Positions 1 to 7,161 of a DNA stretch of 8,426 nt are shown one piece after another. The position numbers and the translations under genes are program-made. Position 1 is the first letter of the stretch; the number at the start of each line of letters is the position of its first letter. Under the pieces are notes generated by a model. The model was not told the DNA's origin and did no database searches. It saw only the letters and a list, made by a program, of their open reading frames with translations. The stretch is taken from NCBI GenBank assembly GCA_007128515.1, contig SKXI01000376.1:1-8426 (forward strand), in the 5' to 3' direction. Source of the stretch: Halococcaceae archaeon. Its GTDB lineage: Archaea; Halobacteriota; Halobacteria; Halobacteriales; Halalkalicoccaceae.

Positions 1-1049
1 TCCTTCGATACACGATACACCGGTTCTTGCAGGCGATACCCGTGATGTTCGGGATCGCCGTGATCACGTTCCTCCTGATGAACGCGATGCCCGGCGATCC
101 GGTCGACATCATGCTGGCCGAACAGGAGGCCACCCCGGAGCTGATCGCGGCGATCGAGGCGCGCTACGGTCTCGACGAGCCGCTACACATCCAGTTCCTG
201 AACTACATCGGCTTCTCGTGGTTCCTCGCCCAACTCGGGGTGCCCGGCTTCGCGGGCAGCCCCCCGGGACTGCTCCAGGGTGACCTCGGGCTGAGCATGT
301 ACTACGAGCGGCCGGTGACGAACCTGATCCTCGTCCGGCTCCCACCCACGCTCCTGCTTATGATCTCCGCGTTCGCGTTCGCGCTGGCGACGGCGATACC
401 GCTCGGCGTCCTCGCCGCGAAGCGCCGGAACGAGCCGACCGACCACGTCTCCCGGGTCATCGCGCTGATCGGCGTCAGCACGCCCTCGTTCTGGATCGGG
501 ATCATGCTGATCATCCTCTTTTCGGTCCAGTTGGGCTGGCTTCCCTCCGGGCGGCTCGTCTACCCGTGGCGGGATCCGGTCCACTACGGCTACTCGGGGC
601 ATCTCGAGCTCTACTACCAGTCGATCAGACACCTCATCCTGCCGATGGTCGCGCTCGGGACGCTCCAGATGGCGACGATCATGCGCGTCGAGCGGAGCTC
701 GATGATCGAGTCCCTCGGCGCGGAGTACGTCAAGCTCGCACGCGCCTACGGCGTCCCCGAGCGGACGATCATGCGGAAACACGCGTTCCGCGTCGCACAG
801 CTGCCCGTGGTGACGCTCGTGGGGCTGAACCTCACGAGCGCGATCGGCGGGGCGGTGCTGATCGAGATGGTCTTCTCGATCAACGGGATGGGCCGGCTGC
901 TCATCCAGGCGATCCAGACATACGACTACCAGCTCGTACTGGGGACGACAGTCGTGATCGGCTTCGTCTTCGTCATCGGCGTGATCATCACGGACATCTC
1001 CTACGCGTACATCGACCCGCGCGTGAGGTTCGGGGAGGAGGGGAGCTGA
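1..1049 (+). CDS. dppB: ABC transporter permease, DppB/OppB type (5' partial)
   Basis: Inner-membrane permease of a peptide/nickel-class (PepT) ABC importer, which forms the translocation channel with the next gene product. The open frame runs to the window edge, and the first visible codons from position 3 read LRYTIHRFLQAIPVMFG. This matches the usual DppB N-terminus (short basic stretch, then TM1), so the real start lies upstream. The TTG at 27 is an internal leucine. 348 residues are visible. Features seen: TM1 at the start; a conserved proton-proximal loop with MPGDP and YGLDEP; a large extracytoplasmic loop; several hydrophobic spans; and the cytoplasmic EAA-type loop (EYVKLARAYGVPERTIMRKH, about nt 724-783) that contacts the ATPases. 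The C-terminus (YAYIDPRVRFG) is typical. The stop is followed one base later by dppC. The substrate cannot be read from the permease; the dpp symbol denotes family, not proven dipeptide transport. Confidence 0.93.
   Translation, partial: LRYTIHRFLQAIPVMFGIAVITFLLMNAMPGDPVDIMLAEQEATPELIAAIEARYGLDEPLHIQFLNYIGFSWFLAQLGVPGFAGSPPGLLQGDLGLSMYYERPVTNLILVRLPPTLLLMISAFAFALATAIPLGVLAAKRRNEPTDHVSRVIALIGVSTPSFWIGIMLIILFSVQLGWLPSGRLVYPWRDPVHYGYSGHLELYYQSIRHLILPMVALGTLQMATIMRVERSSMIESLGAEYVKLARAYGVPERTIMRKHAFRVAQLPVVTLVGLNLTSAIGGAVLIEMVFSINGMGRLLIQAIQTYDYQLVLGTTVVIGFVFVIGVIITDISYAYIDPRVRFGEEGS
1034..1045 (+). promoter_or_regulatory. Shine-Dalgarno region for dppC
   Basis: A purine run with two SD-like cores (GGAGG at 1034-1038, GGGGAG at 1040-1045) lies inside the end of dppB, 5 nt before the ATG at 1051. 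It supports that start and reinitiation from the upstream gene. Confidence 0.6.
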
Positions 1050-1050
1050 G

Positions 1051-2043
1051 ATGGCGATCGGCGAACAGCAGACGAGAGAGGACACGGGCGCGGGCGAGGA
1101 CGAGTTCGAGGCCGACGTCGGCTGGCGCTACACCCTCGGGAAGATCAAACAGGACACCACCGCCCGGTTCGGGCTCTACGTCATCGCGGTCGTGACCGTC
1201 GTCGCGGTCGTCACGACGATCGACGCGAACCTCTCGCGGATCACCTTCGAACGCTACGACGACTTCGCGCTCGCGGAGTCCGTCTGGTACCACCCCGAGC
1301 GCCACCCCGATCCGGGCGAGACCGAACGGCGGATGCCACCGGTGTTCGTCGACGGGGGCACCTGGCAACACCCGCTCGGCACCGATCGGGCGGGGCGGGA
1401 CTACATCGCCCGGCTGGTCTACGGGACCCGCGTCTCCTACTTCGTGGGGATCGTCGCGACGACCCTCGGGCTGGTCGGCGGCGTGATCGTCGGTGCCGTC
1501 GCCGGCTACTACGGCGGCTGGGTCGACGACGTGCTGATGCGTGCGGTCGAGACGCTCTACGCGATCCCCCCGCTCGTGCTCGTCATCGTCTTCACCGTCT
1601 TCGTCAGCGGGGGCAACCCGGACATCATCTACGCGGTCTTCGGGGTCGGCATCGCGTTCATCCCGGTGTTCGCACGGCTGATACGCAGCCGGGTGCTTTC
1701 GGTCCGCGAGATGGACTACGTCGAGGCGGCACGGGCGACCGGGGTCAGAGACAGGGACATCATCCGCCGACACGTGATCCCGAACAGCTTCGCGCCGGTG
1801 CTGGTGCTCGCGACGCTCCAGATCGGCGTGACGATCCTGATCGTCGCCGGCCTGTCGTTCCTGGGCTACGGCGCCCAGCCGCCGACGCCGGACTGGGGGG
1901 AGATGCTCCGCATCTCACACCAGTACATGCACTCCGATCCCTGGCTGAGCATCTGGCCGGGGCTCGCGATCCTGGTGACGATCATGGGGTTCAACCTCTT
2001 CGGTGACGGTCTGCAGGACGCGCTGGACCCGCGGATCAAGTGA
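1051..2043 (+). CDS. dppC: ABC transporter permease, DppC/OppC type
   Basis: Second membrane subunit of the importer, 330 aa. An N-terminal cytoplasmic tail of about 40 acidic residues precedes TM1 (about residues 42-62, rich in V/A/I). A long extracytoplasmic loop follows and ends in the family signature HPLGTDRAGRDYIARL (about 109-124), which leads into the BPD transmembrane domain. The EAA loop is clear near residues 222-245 (DYVEAARATGVRDRDIIRRH). The end has the conserved LSFLGYGAQPPTPDWGEML and the terminal GDGLQDALDPRIK, a hallmark of DppC/OppC. The start ATG follows the dppB stop by one base and has a strong SD. The loop between TM1 and HPLGTD, about 45 residues with several Tyr/Trp/His, is longer than in E. 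coli DppC; I believe this is common in haloarchaeal homologues, but that is from memory. Confidence 0.95.
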   Translation: MAIGEQQTREDTGAGEDEFEADVGWRYTLGKIKQDTTARFGLYVIAVVTVVAVVTTIDANLSRITFERYDDFALAESVWYHPERHPDPGETERRMPPVFVDGGTWQHPLGTDRAGRDYIARLVYGTRVSYFVGIVATTLGLVGGVIVGAVAGYYGGWVDDVLMRAVETLYAIPPLVLVIVFTVFVSGGNPDIIYAVFGVGIAFIPVFARLIRSRVLSVREMDYVEAARATGVRDRDIIRRHVIPNSFAPVLVLATLQIGVTILIVAGLSFLGYGAQPPTPDWGEMLRISHQYMHSDPWLSIWPGLAILVTIMGFNLFGDGLQDALDPRIK

Positions 2044-2048
2044 GAGCT

Positions 2049-3146
2049 ATGAGTGAAACGATACTCACGGTAGACGGTCTGAAGACACAGTTTTACACCG
2101 AGCGCGGCGCCGTCCGCGCGGTCGACGGCGTCTCCTTCGACGTGAAACGGGGCGAGATCGTCGGTCTCGTCGGCGAGTCCGGTGCCGGAAAGAGCGTCAC
2201 CACCTCCTCGATCATGCGCCTGGTCGAGGAGCCGGGCGAGGTGATCGACGGCGAGGTGAGCTATCGGGATCGGACGCTCGTCGGCTTCGAGGAGAGTGTG
2301 GCCGAGGCCGCCGACGGCCGACCCGAACTCGTCCCCAGGGACGAGATGCTCTCGAACCGGGAGATGCGCGAGCAGATCCGCGGAAACGAGATCGCGATCA
2401 TCTTCCAGGACCCGATGGAGAGCCTGAACCCCGTCTACACCGTCGGGGGTCAGATCCGGGAGTTCATCGAGCTGAACCGGGAGATGAGCACGGAGGAGGC
2501 GCGCGAGGAGTCGATCGAGATGCTCAGACGGGTCGGCATCCCCGAGGCGGAAGACCGCTACGACGACTATCCACACGAGTTCTCCGGCGGGATGCGCCAG
2601 CGGGTGCTGATCGCGATGGCGCTCGGCTGTCGCCCGAACCTGATCATCGCCGACGAGCCGACGACCGCGCTCGACGTCACCGTCGAGGGCCAGATCCTCG
2701 AGCTCGTCTCCGAACTCGTCGACGAGTTCGACACGAGCTTCATCTGGGTCACCCACGACATGGGCGTCGTCGCGGAGATCTGTGACCGGGTGAACGTGAT
2801 GTACCTCGGGAAGATCGTCGAACAGGGGCCGGTCGACGACATCTTCCACGACACGAAACACCCCTACACCGAGGCGCTGTTGGGCTCGATCCCGCGGCCG
2901 GATCAGACCGTCTCCGACCTCGTCCCGATCGAGGGGACGATGCCGGGCGCGATGAACCCGCCCCCTGGCTGTCGGTTCCATCCTAGGTGTCCCGACGCCC
3001 GCGAGGCCTGTCGGGAGGTCGAACCCGAACTCTACGACGTCGGCCCCGAGCACCGATCGGCGTGTATCAAACACGCCGACGTCGGCTACTGGGAGAGCGA
3101 GCCGCTCGAGGGACGCGAGACTGAGACGGTGGAGGGACGCCCGTGA
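2049..3146 (+). CDS. dppD: Peptide/nickel ABC transporter ATP-binding protein, DppD type
   Basis: Cytoplasmic ATPase, 365 aa, that powers the DppB/C channel. Seen: Walker A GESGAGKS (42-49), Q-loop in [11 protein letters not shown], signature SGGMRQ (from 179), Walker B with D202/E203 ([11 protein letters not shown]) and H-loop H236. Between Walker A and the Q-loop is an acidic segment of about 40 residues (around 80-115) that is longer than in bacterial DppD. The C-terminal oligopeptide-transporter domain has [12 protein letters not shown] followed by two more cysteines (C308, C314, C321, C339). This four-cysteine pattern binds a [4Fe-4S] cluster in characterised relatives. I chose ATG 2049, 5 bp after the dppC stop, because the protein then begins [11 protein letters not shown] as in the family. 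A GTG at 2040 in the same frame would add only MRA and overlap dppC. The 3' end overlaps dppF by 4 bp. Confidence 0.94.
   Translation: MSETILTVDGLKTQFYTERGAVRAVDGVSFDVKRGEIVGLVGESGAGKSVTTSSIMRLVEEPGEVIDGEVSYRDRTLVGFEESVAEAADGRPELVPRDEMLSNREMREQIRGNEIAIIFQDPMESLNPVYTVGGQIREFIELNREMSTEEAREESIEMLRRVGIPEAEDRYDDYPHEFSGGMRQRVLIAMALGCRPNLIIADEPTTALDVTVEGQILELVSELVDEFDTSFIWVTHDMGVVAEICDRVNVMYLGKIVEQGPVDDIFHDTKHPYTEALLGSIPRPDQTVSDLVPIEGTMPGAMNPPPGCRFHPRCPDAREACREVEPELYDVGPEHRSACIKHADVGYWESEPLEGRETETVEGRP
3131..3135 (+). promoter_or_regulatory. Shine-Dalgarno for dppF GTG start
   Basis: GGAGG lies 7 nt before GTG 3143, inside the end of dppD. It supports use of the GTG that overlaps the dppD stop (GTGA) rather than the later in-frame ATG at 3188. 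Confidence 0.65.
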
Positions 3147-4504
3147 GCTCGGCGCTCGAGGCGAGAGAGGAGGTCGTAAGCGGCGAGATGCTGCTCGAGG
3201 TCGAGGGACTCACGAAGTACTTCAAGTCGGATACGGGACTGCTCTCGGGACTGTTCGGCTCGGACCTCGTCGAGGCGGTCGACGACGTGAGCTTCGACCT
3301 GCAGAAGGGCGAGACGCTCGCGCTCGTCGGCGAGTCCGGCTGCGGGAAGAGTACGTTGGCACGGACGATCCTCCAGCTGATCGAGCCGACCGCCGGCAGC
3401 GTTCGATTCAAAGGCGTCGAGCTCACCGAGAGCTCGAACCGGAAGCTCCGGCCGCTGCGCCGGGACATGCAGATGATCTTTCAGGACCCCCAGTCCTCGC
3501 TCAACCCGCGGATGAAGGTCGGTCGGATCGTCGAGGAGCCGATGAAGGCCCACGACATGTACGACGCCGCCAAACGCCGGGAACGCGCACGCGACCTGCT
3601 CGAACGCGTCGAACTCGAACGGGGCTACTACAACCGCTATCCACACGAGTTCTCCGGCGGTCAGCGCCAGCGGATCAATCTCGCTCGCGCGATGGCGACC
3701 GACCCCGACCTGATCGTCTGTGACGAGCCGGTGAGCGCGCTCGACGTGAGCGTGCAGGCGCAGGTGCTGAACACGATGCGGGAGCTCCAGGAGGAGTTCG
3801 GGCTCACCTACCTGGTGATCAGCCACGACCTCTCCGTCGTCCGGTACATCGCGGATCGGGTCGCGGTGATGTATCTGGGTCACATCGTCGAGCTCGCGGA
3901 GAAAGAGGAGCTGTTCGAGAACCCGAAACACCCCTACACGGAGGCGCTTCTCGGCGCGATTCCGGTGCCAGACCCGAGGGAGGCGAACGCCCGGGGGACG
4001 CTCGAGGGCGACGTCCCCAGCCCGATCGACCCGCCGTCTGGCTGTCGGTTCCGGACCCGCTGTCCGAAGCTGATCCGGCCCGGCTCCGCGGATCTGGAGG
4101 GTATCGAGCTCCCGGAGGAGGCCAGCGAGGCCGCCCTCTCCGAGTACGAGATGAGTGAGGCGGAGTGGGAGAACACGCTCGCGTTCACGAGGGGGGTGCG
4201 CCGGCGGTCGTTCACGATCCAGGAGGGCGGGATCGACCAAGAGGAGTCGGTGCCGCTGTCGGAGGCCGAGGCGGTCGTCGACCGGGAGTTCTTCGAGGGG
4301 ACGCGACCCGGCGGCGAGCCCGATCGAGTGATCGACGAGGCGACCGCGATGCTCGCCGAGGGACAGTGGCAGGAGGCAGCAGAGCGGCTCCGGCGGACGT
4401 TCGAGGAGACGAGCATCTGTGCGCTCGACAGACCGCACTACACCGTCGAATCGGTCTACGGGACCGGCGAGCACTTCACGGCCTGTCACCTTCACCGGGA
4501 GTGA
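3143..4504 (+). CDS. dppF: Peptide/nickel ABC transporter ATP-binding protein, DppF type, with split C-terminal Cys domain
   Basis: Second ATPase of the importer, 453 aa, against roughly 320-340 for bacterial DppF/OppF. The nucleotide-binding domain is complete: Walker A GESGCGKS (63-70), Q-loop [11 protein letters not shown], signature SGGQRQ (from 171), Walker B D194/E195 ([10 protein letters not shown]), H-loop H228. The oligopeptide-transporter tail begins normally ([17 protein letters not shown], then [12 protein letters not shown] with C301 and C307). About 118 acidic residues are then inserted before the other two cysteines (C426 in SICALD, C448 in TACHLH). The insert looks helical and Glu-rich ([18 protein letters not shown]; later [21 protein letters not shown]). 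No frameshift is needed, since the reading frame is open throughout. The GTG start overlaps dppD by 4 bp. The 3' end overlaps the convergent minus-strand gene by 13 bp, and no T-rich terminator is seen after it. Confidence 0.93.
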   Translation: MSSALEAREEVVSGEMLLEVEGLTKYFKSDTGLLSGLFGSDLVEAVDDVSFDLQKGETLALVGESGCGKSTLARTILQLIEPTAGSVRFKGVELTESSNRKLRPLRRDMQMIFQDPQSSLNPRMKVGRIVEEPMKAHDMYDAAKRRERARDLLERVELERGYYNRYPHEFSGGQRQRINLARAMATDPDLIVCDEPVSALDVSVQAQVLNTMRELQEEFGLTYLVISHDLSVVRYIADRVAVMYLGHIVELAEKEELFENPKHPYTEALLGAIPVPDPREANARGTLEGDVPSPIDPPSGCRFRTRCPKLIRPGSADLEGIELPEEASEAALSEYEMSEAEWENTLAFTRGVRRRSFTIQEGGIDQEESVPLSEAEAVVDREFFEGTRPGGEPDRVIDEATAMLAEGQWQEAAERLRRTFEETSICALDRPHYTVESVYGTGEHFTACHLHRE

Positions 4505-4989
4505 AGCCGTACCGTCGTCGAGTCCCGCGTGCGTGGGGTCGTGGCGACGAACGCACCGATCTCGTACTCGCCCGGCCTCGCCGGGTGCCAGCGGGTTGGT
4601 GTCCCGCTTCGTTTGAACCGGCCGTCCCACGAGCGCTCGATCGAGATCGTCTCGTTCGCGCGGAGTTCGATGCTGGTCGGCCGGTTCGATCTGTACAGCG
4701 GCTCGTCGCTGGCCGACAGCAGGCCGTCGACCGTCCAGCCCCAGATCCGCCGTCCGTCGATCGGTACCTCGACCGGAAGCGGGAGCCGGTTGCGTATCTC
4801 GATCGTGATCCCCACCGTATCGCCGACGGCGTACGCCTCGCGGTCGGTTTCGACGGAGACCGACAGCCCCGCGGTAGCGAGGCGTGCCGGGACGAGCGGG
4901 CTCAGCCCCCTCGAGAAGACGTTCATCTCGTCCTCGACGTCGAGTGGGTCGTCGTCCGGATCCCGACCCGGTCGCCGCTTCCGTCCCAT
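4492..4989 (-). CDS. Conserved hypothetical protein with BsuPI/Ig-like beta domain
   Basis: 165 aa, not recognised by name. The first 25 residues are charged and probably disordered (basic, then [11 protein letters not shown]), with no signal peptide or membrane span, so it is probably cytoplasmic. Residues about 41-162 look like a beta-sandwich: [19 protein letters not shown], alternating strands [24 protein letters not shown] (83-89), then [18 protein letters not shown] and a closing [12 protein letters not shown]. The order of an opening Y-x-x-G-D strand, an N-R/N-x-L-P turn, a Trp-Asp-Gly strand and a final PGEYEI strand resembles the intracellular proteinase inhibitor (BsuPI) domain. That is a fold-level resemblance, not proof of protease inhibition. 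The ATG at 4989 is 10 bp after the HAD gene stop, so it is probably the last gene of that unit. It converges with dppF and overlaps it by 13 bp. Confidence 0.8.
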   Translation of the reverse strand: MGRKRRPGRDPDDDPLDVEDEMNVFSRGLSPLVPARLATAGLSVSVETDREAYAVGDTVGITIEIRNRLPLPVEVPIDGRRIWGWTVDGLLSASDEPLYRSNRPTSIELRANETISIERSWDGRFKRSGTPTRWHPARPGEYEIGAFVATTPRTRDSTTVRLHSR

Positions 4990-4999
4990 TACCCGGGCG

Positions 5000-5716
5000 T
5001 CAGAGACGGCGGCGAATGTCGCTTTCGGTGCTCCACGGCGGTGTGAGGAGCTCCTCGGGGCTCCGGATCACGTAGTCGGGGCTCGGATCGGGCGTCGCGT
5101 CGGCTCGGTGGCCGTTCGCCACCCACGTGCTCGCGAGACCGGCGGCGTGTGCGCCCGCAACGTCCGTCGCGAGGGAGTCGCCGATGTGGACCGCCCGATC
5201 GGCGGTGGCGCCGAGCGCGGAGAGCGCGCGCCGAAACGGGGTCGGGTCGGGCTTCGCGGGCGTGTCGTAGCCAGCGTAGACGACGGTCTCGAAGGCGTCG
5301 CGGAAGCCGAGCGTCGCGAGCTTCCTGTCCTGGGCCTCGGGTGGACCGTTCGTGACCAGGCCGATCGGGTGCCGCTCGCCCGTTCGATCGAGCGCCTCGC
5401 GAGCACCCGGGAGCGGGCGGACGTTCCCCGGGTCACGCTCTCTGGTGTAGATGCGGGCGGCCTTGCGGCCGACGTCGGCCGCGAGGCCGGCATCGCGAAC
5501 GAGCGAGGCGAAACACCGCTCGCGGAACGTTCCGAGGTCCCCATCGGTCCCCCGCTGGTGGTACAGTTCGTCGAACCGGTCGTAGTACTCCTCCCCTGAA
5601 AAGGGCCTCTCGACCCCGAGTCGACCGAACGCGAGATCGAGCAGCTCGTCGCTGCTCCGGCGATACTCACAGAGCGTTCCGTCGAGGTCGAAGAGCACGG
5701 CGTGTATCTCGGTCAT
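5000..5716 (-). CDS. HAD-superfamily hydrolase (phosphatase type)
   Basis: 238-aa haloacid dehalogenase-fold hydrolase, probably a small-molecule phosphomonoesterase acting through an aspartyl-phosphate. All four motifs are present: I, D10-L-D12-G-T (nucleophile D10, acid/base D12); II, T122 in GLVTNG; III, K155 in AKPDPTPF; IV, GDS and D185 (HIGDSLATDVAGAHAAG, 177-193). A helical cap (about 15-100) sits between motifs I and II, as in subfamily I enzymes such as phosphoglycolate phosphatase, YjjG and N-acylneuraminate-9-phosphatase. The substrate cannot be named. The frame stays open upstream to 5839, but the true start is the ATG at 5716: the protein then begins MTEIHAVLFDLDGTL, and the ATG overlaps the preceding stop (ATGA, 4 bp). 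Translational coupling with the upstream gene is likely. The downstream gene follows after 10 bp. Confidence 0.92.
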   Translation of the reverse strand: MTEIHAVLFDLDGTLCEYRRSSDELLDLAFGRLGVERPFSGEEYYDRFDELYHQRGTDGDLGTFRERCFASLVRDAGLAADVGRKAARIYTRERDPGNVRPLPGAREALDRTGERHPIGLVTNGPPEAQDRKLATLGFRDAFETVVYAGYDTPAKPDPTPFRRALSALGATADRAVHIGDSLATDVAGAHAAGLASTWVANGHRADATPDPSPDYVIRSPEELLTPPWSTESDIRRRL

Positions 5717-6192
5717 ACTCTCAGATGATAGCTGCCGCTCATGTACGACACCCAACCATATAAAGACAGCCACCCCAGCAGCCGTTCGATGCGTTCTCGG
5801 TGGACCGCCTCCGGATCGGCGTGGCGACGGCGCTCCCACGGCGGGATCGGGACACGATCGGCCAGCGCCGTCGACGTGAGTGGCCCGTCCGCCCGGAGCG
5901 CCGCCAGTACCTCCTCGACGCCGTAGATCCCCTCGACGAACCGCTCCCGGACCGTCCCTTCAGCGACCGCCTCCCCCGGGCGATAGATCCCGCTCTCGCC
6001 CTCACGGAGGAGGCCGAGTGCCAGCGCGAGCGAGAGCCACGCCTCCGACTCGCGCGCCGAGATCCACTCCACCCTGGTCGCGAGTGATGACCGGAACGTC
6101 TCCCTGGGTTCTGGGACGAGCGGGGCCGCCTCGGTGATGTCGGCCAGGGAGTCGAGCGACGGTGGGGGCGGCGGAACCGCCTTCAGCCGCAT
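5713..6192 (-). CDS. Hypothetical protein with winged-helix-like C-terminus
   Basis: 159 aa; I do not recognise a named family. The N-terminus has a Pro run (AVPPPPPSLDSL, 5-16). An amphipathic region follows (about 40-62, RVEWISARESEAWLSLALALG). Residues about 91-159 look like a winged helix: helix GVEEVLAALRADGPLT, helix STALADRVP, a charged loop, recognition-type helix RERIERLLGWLSLYGW, and a short two-strand wing SYMSGSYHLRV. It could be a DNA-binding regulator or merely use the fold for protein contacts; there is no direct evidence for either. The start ATG at 6192 overlaps the mch stop by one base (TGATG), and the stop overlaps the HAD start by 4 bp. It is therefore firmly inside the mch operon. 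The frame is open further upstream (to 6837) but that stretch is Arg-rich antisense-type sequence within mch, so I did not extend it. Confidence 0.82.
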   Translation of the reverse strand: MRLKAVPPPPPSLDSLADITEAAPLVPEPRETFRSSLATRVEWISARESEAWLSLALALGLLREGESGIYRPGEAVAEGTVRERFVEGIYGVEEVLAALRADGPLTSTALADRVPIPPWERRRHADPEAVHRERIERLLGWLSLYGWVSYMSGSYHLRV

Positions 6193-7124
6193 CAGAGCTC
6201 GAAGCTCGCTTCCAGCAACCGCTCGTTTCGCTCGCCGTGGACGGTCGTCGATCCGCCGACGACGTCGACGGTCACCTGTGCGGGGGCGAACACCGTCTCG
6301 GGTACCTCGGAGAACGTCCAGTCGGCGTCGGCGAACACCTCGGCGAACGGTCGACCGTACTCGTCGGCGGCGGTGGAGGGGAGGTCGGCGAAGACGTCGC
6401 TCTCCTCGCGCACAATCAGGTGGACGCGACCGCCGTAGGCGAGCGCGTCGTTCGTCCGACCGATCGCCGCCTCCTCGTTCGCGGCGACCGGTGCGACGGG
6501 TGCGCTCGCGGTGGCGCTCAGGACGTCGAGAGGGTCGTAGCCGAGTTCGAACAGCCGAAACATCGCGAGTTCGGCCGCCCGGCCCGCGACGCAGACGCTC
6601 CCCGCGACGCTCGCGGTCGGTACCGTCGGGAGGAAGACGCTCCCCGGCTCGACCTCCGCGAGATCCGCGACGTGCTCGGCGACCGCGTCCGTCGGGAGGT
6701 CGCCGGTCTCCAGTGCCAGTACGGCGAACTCGAAGGCGTCGTGGTAGCCGAGCTGAACGAACTCCTCCTCCTCGCCGACGAGCGCCCGTGCGGGCCCGCT
6801 CCCGAGCGCCTCGTAGCCGTCGACGCTCACCTCCCAACCCGCCTTCTGCGAACAGAGCAGCGCGACCGCCGGGTGATCGGTCGTGAGCTCGACCGCCGGG
6901 ATCGGCGCCCCCGCGACCTCGCCGAGACGCGAGTCCACCGTCGCGAGCCCGGCGGTCTGGATCTCGCTCAGCAGGAGCCCGGCCTCGATCCCGCCCGCGT
7001 TCTCGACGCCGAAGTCGAGGACGGTCGCCCCGCAGTCGAGTTCGAAGACGCCGACGTTGAGCGCGTCGGCGAACTCTATCGCCTCGTCGACCAGTTCGAG
7101 CGCCAGTCGATTGAGACTGTCCAT
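6192..7124 (-). CDS. mch: Methenyltetrahydromethanopterin cyclohydrolase
   Basis: 310 aa, the usual Mch length. The enzyme interconverts N5,N10-methenyl- and N5-formyl-tetrahydromethanopterin (EC 3.5.4.27) in the cytoplasm. In non-methanogenic haloarchaea the homologue presumably serves one-carbon biosynthetic metabolism, and the exact pterin carrier is uncertain. Family blocks seen: N-terminal helix NRLALELVDEAIEFADALNV; NAGGIEAGLLLSEI (42-55); DHPAVALLCSQKAGW; PTASVAGSVCVAGRAAE (169-185), which contains R182 and E185, matching the catalytic Arg/Glu pair described in Archaeoglobus Mch (R183/E186); and GRTNDALAYGGRVHL (222-236). The ATG at 7124 gives the family-typical N-terminus. No SD precedes it, but a TATA-like element lies about 25 nt upstream, which fits a leaderless transcript. 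It heads a unit with the winged-helix protein (1 bp overlap), the HAD hydrolase and the BsuPI-like protein. Confidence 0.95.
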   Translation of the reverse strand: MDSLNRLALELVDEAIEFADALNVGVFELDCGATVLDFGVENAGGIEAGLLLSEIQTAGLATVDSRLGEVAGAPIPAVELTTDHPAVALLCSQKAGWEVSVDGYEALGSGPARALVGEEEEFVQLGYHDAFEFAVLALETGDLPTDAVAEHVADLAEVEPGSVFLPTVPTASVAGSVCVAGRAAELAMFRLFELGYDPLDVLSATASAPVAPVAANEEAAIGRTNDALAYGGRVHLIVREESDVFADLPSTAADEYGRPFAEVFADADWTFSEVPETVFAPAQVTVDVVGGSTTVHGERNERLLEASFEL

Positions 7125-7127
7125 GTC

Positions 7128-7142
7128 GGCGCTTCTCGCGCC
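7128..7142. repeat. Short perfect inverted repeat upstream of mch
   Basis: GGCGC (7128-7132) and GCGCC (7138-7142) are separated by 5 nt and lie just before the mch ATG on the minus strand. It could form a small hairpin or an operator, but a 5-bp GC arm arises easily by chance at this base composition. Confidence 0.3.
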
Positions 7143-7143
7143 G

Positions 7144-7153
7144 GTGTAATGTG
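7144..7153 (-). promoter_or_regulatory. TATA-like element for mch
   Basis: On the minus strand this reads CACATTACAC, an AT-rich patch in otherwise GC-rich sequence. It is centred about 25 nt before the mch ATG, the spacing expected for an archaeal TATA box with a leaderless start. It lies in the 37-bp gap after the MTH1187-family gene, so mch may have its own promoter as well as any read-through. Confidence 0.45.
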
Positions 7154-7161
7154 CGTGCCGG

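Noticed and set aside
2565..2590. Near-identical stretch in dppD and dppF (second copy near 3636-3660)
   Set aside because: Both copies encode the ABC signature region (YPHEFSGG) of paralogous ATPases, so this is protein conservation rather than a DNA repeat.
3086..4630. 514-codon minus-strand open frame opposite dppF
   Set aside because: dppF has complete ABC ATPase motifs on the plus strand; this frame is a shadow caused by codon bias.
4529..5599. Long plus-strand open frame (356 codons)
   Set aside because: It lies antisense to the BsuPI-like and HAD genes, has Arg/Ser/Gly-rich low-complexity composition and no recognisable domain. It is a GC-rich antisense shadow.
5717..5839. N-terminal extension of the HAD hydrolase
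   Set aside because: HAD motif I must sit near the N-terminus, which ATG 5716 provides. The extension is in the wrong frame of the upstream gene.
6193..6837. N-terminal extension of the 159-aa protein
   Set aside because: The extension is almost pure Arg/Gly, overlaps mch in another frame, and the ATG at 6192 coupled to the mch stop explains the start better.
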